Assembly (NCBI GenBank): GCA_026129525.1
Contig: JAHCHW010000003.1
Span: forward strand, 84,764 to 148,763
Origin: Chitinophagales bacterium
GTDB lineage: Bacteria > Bacteroidota > Bacteroidia > Chitinophagales > LD1
Direction: 5' to 3'
Length of the DNA: 64,000 bases
Part shown: positions 60,381-64,000 of the stretch, in pieces
Numbering within the stretch: the stretch's first letter is position 1
Layout of the letters: every line of letters begins with the position of its first letter
Made by a program: the position numbers and the translations under genes
Notes under the pieces: model-generated
Told to the model about the DNA's origin: nothing
Database searches by the model: none
Seen by the model: the letters and a program-made list of their open reading frames with translations, nothing else

Positions 60381-62933
60381 CTATAAATCTTGGTCGCGCA
60401 GACGGTGCAAATACTGTTCCAATTCGTTTTCCGTTTTAAATTTTACTTCACGGGCTTTGGTGCCGAGGTTATCGCCCACTATACCGGCTTCCTGTAATTG
60501 ATCCATTAAACGACCGGCACGGTTGTAGCCTAACTTAAGCCTGCGCTGAATTAGAGAGGTGGAACCCATTTGGTTTTGCACTATTACGCGGGCAGCTTCT
60601 TCAAACAAATCATCGCGCTCACCATCGCCTAAAAATTCATCTCCGTTTTCCTTCGCATTAGGGTCAATATACTCCGGCAGTTCGAAGGCGGTAGTGTAGC
60701 CCTGTTGGTTGCTTATAAAATCGCGCACTTGTTCTACTTCGGGCGTATCAACAAAGCCGCATTGCAGGCGAATCATATCGCTGCCAACGGAAAGCAACAT
60801 GTCGCCTCGTCCAATCAATTGTTCCGAGCCACCTTGGTCAAGTATGGTTCTTGAATCAATTTTCGAAGTAGTTTTAAAGGCAATACGCGCAGGGAAATTG
60901 GCTTTAATAGTTCCCGTAATAATGTTTACCGATGGGCGCTGGGTAGCGAGGATAAGGTGAATACCAATGGCACGCGCCAACTGCGCTAAACGGGCAATTG
61001 GCATCTCTACTTCCTTGCCCGCTGTCATTATCAAATCGGCAAATTCATCTATCACCAATACAATGTAAGGCAGAAACTTATGTCCGTTTTGCGGATTTAA
61101 CTGTCGGTTAACGAATTTGTGGTTGTATTCTTTCAGGTTACGGCAGCCGGCTCGTTTCAGCAAATCGTAACGTTCGTCCATTTCAATACAAAGTGCATTG
61201 AGGGTGGTTACCACTTTTTTGGTGTCGGTTATAATGGCATCTTCTTCACCGGGTAGTTTGGCTAAGAAATGTTTTTCGAGTGCTTCGTATAAACTCAACT
61301 CTACTTTCTTTGGGTCAACCAACACAAACTTTAATTGCGATGGATGCTTTTTGTAAAGCAGTGAAACCAAAATAGAGTTGATACCTACCGATTTTCCCTG
61401 TCCTGTTGCACCTGCCATAAGTAAGTGGGGCATTTTGGCTAAGTCAGCCACATAAATTTCGTTACTGATAGATTTACCGAGGCAAATAGGAAGGTCTGCC
61501 GTAGTGTTTTGGAATTTTTCGGAAGCCAACAGCGAACGCATAGAAACCACTTCCTTATGGGCATTTGGAACTTCAATACCAATAGTGCCTTTGCCGGGAA
61601 TTGGCGCTATTATACGAATACCCAAAGCCGCGAGGCTGAGCGCAATATCATCTTCTAAGTTTTTGATTTTCGAAATACGCACTCCCGGAGCCGGAACGAT
61701 TTCGTATAGCGTTACGGTTGGACCAATGGTGGCTTTTATTTTCGAAATTTCAATCTGGTAATTGTTGAGAGTGGCAACAATCTGGTTTTTGTTGCGTTCC
61801 AGTTCTTCAGCATCAATTTTTACTTTATCGCTGCCGTGGTCTTCCAGTAATTCTAACGAAGGGAACTGATAATTCGACAAATCAAGCGTTGGGTCAAACT
61901 CCGTATCTAATCCTCCTGTGTTTTTTTCAGCTAAGGTTTCTTCAGTTGTTTCCGCAACTTCCAATGTTAATTCTTCCTCATCTTCTTTTTTCGCCCGCTT
62001 GGTTTTGGGTTCTACTGGCAATAACTCAGGTTCAAATGTATCAGCCGTTTCAACCGAAAGCGGAACCGAATTGGTGAGTTCATCAATATTGTCTTTACCG
62101 AAAATGTTTTCGCTGGTATCACGAAAATCGGTGTCAACCGTTGGCACAACCGCAATTTGCGGTTTGTTTGTTTCGGCAATTGTTTCTTTCTTCTTAAATA
62201 GTTCCGCAGGCTGAAGTATAAAGCCAAAACTTATGTTGTAAACCACCACAGCAAAAACAAGAGCCGTTACCGTAAGTAACGCTGCTACACCAACTGTACT
62301 CAACAATCCAGTTAAGTAGCCGGTTTCACCTGTCAGGTAATTCCCGAATGCCCCGCCCCACGAGAGCACCGAAGCGGGATATACCAATGCATTGGCAAAA
62401 GCCGCAGCCGATGAAAACCATATTAAACCAAATGTTGCATAAAGCACAATTCGGAAAGCGCGAAATACCTGCTTCTCTACCAATAAGTTAAAACCTATTA
62501 CAAAAGCCATTACTGCAATTAGGTAAGAGGATAATCCGAACAAGTTATTGATGAACTGATGTGCCAACCATGCACCCAACCTACCCAAGGTGTTGGTGGT
62601 TTGCGAACCGGAATTGGCTAACGCAGAAGAATTACCCGTAAGCACCTCGCTTTGGTCGTCAATAAAAGTGAAAAGGTACGAGGTAAACGATACCACCAGC
62701 GTAAACGAAAAAAGAATAAACAGCAAGCCGCTTATTTTCGACAGCCTGCCATCGTTCCACCATTTTACTTCTGGTTCTTGCGCTTCTTTGGCTTTGCGGT
62801 TGCTCCTTTTTTCGCGTGCGGGTTTGGTAGCGTTTTCAGGCTGCTCCAACTCTTCCGCTTCTTTTTTCTTTTTGGGTAAAGGCTTTACTTCTTCCATCTC
62901 GTTAAAATCAACTTCTAAATTGCTAATAAGCAT
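60381..62933 (-). CDS. ftsK: DNA translocase FtsK
   Basis: The 850-aa protein has the full FtsK/SpoIIIE layout: four to five membrane helices in the first 250 residues, an acidic linker rich in Glu and Pro (about 250-350), the alpha domain, the RecA-like motor with Walker A GATGQGKSVGINSIL (about residue 505) and Walker B IVLVIDEFADLIM, and a C-terminal gamma winged helix (STSLIQRRLKLGYNRAGRLMDQL). It pumps DNA toward dif at the division septum, anchored in the inner membrane. Length is within the family range. The gamma domain reads KOPS-like sequences. Confidence 0.96.
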   Translation of the reverse strand: MLISNLEVDFNEMEEVKPLPKKKKEAEELEQPENATKPAREKRSNRKAKEAQEPEVKWWNDGRLSKISGLLFILFSFTLVVSFTSYLFTFIDDQSEVLTGNSSALANSGSQTTNTLGRLGAWLAHQFINNLFGLSSYLIAVMAFVIGFNLLVEKQVFRAFRIVLYATFGLIWFSSAAAFANALVYPASVLSWGGAFGNYLTGETGYLTGLLSTVGVAALLTVTALVFAVVVYNISFGFILQPAELFKKKETIAETNKPQIAVVPTVDTDFRDTSENIFGKDNIDELTNSVPLSVETADTFEPELLPVEPKTKRAKKEDEEELTLEVAETTEETLAEKNTGGLDTEFDPTLDLSNYQFPSLELLEDHGSDKVKIDAEELERNKNQIVATLNNYQIEISKIKATIGPTVTLYEIVPAPGVRISKIKNLEDDIALSLAALGIRIIAPIPGKGTIGIEVPNAHKEVVSMRSLLASEKFQNTTADLPICLGKSISNEIYVADLAKMPHLLMAGATGQGKSVGINSILVSLLYKKHPSQLKFVLVDPKKVELSLYEALEKHFLAKLPGEEDAIITDTKKVVTTLNALCIEMDERYDLLKRAGCRNLKEYNHKFVNRQLNPQNGHKFLPYIVLVIDEFADLIMTAGKEVEMPIARLAQLARAIGIHLILATQRPSVNIITGTIKANFPARIAFKTTSKIDSRTILDQGGSEQLIGRGDMLLSVGSDMIRLQCGFVDTPEVEQVRDFISNQQGYTTAFELPEYIDPNAKENGDEFLGDGERDDLFEEAARVIVQNQMGSTSLIQRRLKLGYNRAGRLMDQLQEAGIVGDNLGTKAREVKFKTENELEQYLHRLRDQDL

Positions 62934-63234
62934 GGCTTTGACGTTTATTCTATAACGCCTACTTATTCACACTTAGTGTGGGGGTGTATAGTAACTACGT
63001 TTACTTTTGTTGTCAGGAATAACCATATAACGTTAAGGAAAGAGAATAGCATTCATATTGCAACAACCAACAGTAATGTATCAACCTTAATGTTTCTGCC
63101 AGCGTCTTTACAGCAGGTTTCGGTTTGTAACTCAACACGCACATACTAAAAACAACCATACCTGCGTTACATACCTAAAGCAACCAACCCTTATGAACTG
63201 ATCTCAACTTTTTGTTCACTTAAACCAACCTGTT
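62934..63234. other. Non-coding gap between divergent ftsK and the 63235 gene
   Basis: This 301-bp region holds the divergent promoters of the ftsK-lolA operon and the 63235 gene. The only structure I see is a small palindrome CACACTTAGTGTG at 62972-62984. No open reading frame of convincing length is present. Confidence 0.4.
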
Positions 63235-64000
63235 ATGAGCAAAAGTTTGTCAGCAATTCTTATGGTAATTTGTTTAGCCAATGCAGCAAATGCCCAGTTC
63301 TTTATTGGAATGCGCGGTAGCGCTTACGGAGGTATTACCAACGTTAACTACAATCCCGCAATTGCCAACAGTCCTTATTTGGTTGATGTAAACCTTATTG
63401 GTGTTGCGGCAACCGTAAACAACAATTACGTTGGCGTGCATCGAAAAGCGCTGCTGCATCCTTCCAATTTCAGTAATCCCGATTTTCAGAACCTTTATTT
63501 ACACGAACGGGTAAACGGAAAAGATAAACGCGCGTACGCGGGTATGCAGGTGCAGGGTCCGCTGTCGTTTATGTTTTCGTTTGGTACAAATAAAAACCGA
63601 AGCCTTAATGCCATTGGCTTTAGTTACCATGCCAATGCTGTAATGAATGCCGACAATGTAACCGAAGTATTTGCCAGAACAGCTTACCATGGTTTAGGTT
63701 ATCAAGCTAATAGCATTACTAACTATTTAGGCAGAGAATTATACAATGCCAACCTCTCGCTTAAGAGTGCCGTATGGAACGACTTTGGTATTACTTACTC
63801 GCGGGTAGTGTATAACCGCAATGGTAATTTGATTAAGGCAGGAGGAACATTGAAACTGTTGCAACCCATTACCGGAGGTTACGGGTACGTAAAAGATTTA
63901 AGCTACCGCTGGACAGAATACGAACAACTTGATATTTACAACACAGAAGCAAAATATGCGTACTCCGATAATCTGATTACTTCTAACGGAAACTCAACTC
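63235..64000 (+). CDS. Outer-membrane protein of the DUF5723 type, N-terminal part (truncated at window end)
   Basis: A reading frame open from the ATG at 63235 to the end gives at least 255 aa. A signal peptide (1-20, MSKSLSAILMVICLANA) precedes the conserved start GMRGSAYGGITNVNYNPAIA, then DVNLIGVAATVNNNYVGV, typical of Bacteroidota outer-membrane barrel proteins now grouped as DUF5723, whose role is unknown. Aromatic-rich beta-strand pattern continues to the edge. It is divergent from ftsK. Confidence 0.7.
   Translation, partial: MSKSLSAILMVICLANAANAQFFIGMRGSAYGGITNVNYNPAIANSPYLVDVNLIGVAATVNNNYVGVHRKALLHPSNFSNPDFQNLYLHERVNGKDKRAYAGMQVQGPLSFMFSFGTNKNRSLNAIGFSYHANAVMNADNVTEVFARTAYHGLGYQANSITNYLGRELYNANLSLKSAVWNDFGITYSRVVYNRNGNLIKAGGTLKLLQPITGGYGYVKDLSYRWTEYEQLDIYNTEAKYAYSDNLITSNGNST

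Overview
The window is chromosomal DNA from a member of the Bacteroidota; I cannot place it below phylum with confidence. The evidence is a type IX secretion (T9SS) component (porQ), two secreted proteins ending in T9SS sorting domains, TonB-dependent receptors with an N-terminal carboxypeptidase-D-regulatory-like domain, a short RpoD-type sigma factor of the Bacteroidota kind, PafA- and PhoD-type phosphatases, and promoter elements of the TAnnTTTG type.

Bases 1-9033 look like one end of an integrated mobile element. It has about 18 small, tightly packed, mostly minus-strand genes of unknown function with ATGA or short overlaps, an XRE repressor-like gene at the edge, and no housekeeping genes. 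It abuts the 3' end of tRNA-Cys(GCA) at 9034-9104, and the last repressor codons run into the tRNA, so this is probably the attachment site. Recognisable parts are the start of a P-loop NTPase at the left edge, a histone-H1-like Lys/Ala/Pro-rich protein, a DEDDy-type exonuclease, a winged-helix protein and a zinc-ribbon protein. Within it, 3.4-4.65 kb contains a cassette-like gene bracketed by GTTAGCGGC/GCCGCTAAC, an attC-like imperfect palindrome and a 329-bp fold-back inverted repeat.

Bases 9292-16013 hold a secreted protein followed by the complex I genes nuoA-B-C-D-E-F on the minus strand. Two toxin-antitoxin modules sit inside this operon: a RelE-type pair between nuoC and nuoD, and a MntA/HepT pair between nuoE and nuoF. 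nuoG-N do not follow.

Bases 16111-27 kb carry core and envelope genes: a LysM/DPBB protein, an NfeD-type membrane serine protease, an RpoD-like sigma factor, a four-PAS histidine kinase, lgt, a TerB/DnaJ protein, PhnA and an alpha/beta hydrolase. From 27 to 34 kb there is a phosphatase and lipid cluster: PhoD-type phosphatase, CREST-superfamily ceramidase-like membrane protein, YjbR, sphingomyelinase-like EEP hydrolase and PafA-type phosphatase. A sphingosine-1-phosphate-lyase-like enzyme follows an FGGY kinase at 44.6-47.8 kb. Together these could degrade sphingolipids. A strong candidate for a new structured small RNA lies at 31169-31268.

Bases 35230-41964 encode a giant (2244 aa) HYR-repeat adhesin with CUB-like and T9SS domains and a 648-bp internal duplication. 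The rest (42-64 kb) is ordinary chromosome: SDR, CreD, ArsR regulator, two TonB-dependent receptors, acyl-CoA dehydrogenase, a degenerate receiver protein, pabB, tRNA-His, fbp, porQ, a lipoprotein, lolA, ftsK and the start of an outer-membrane protein.
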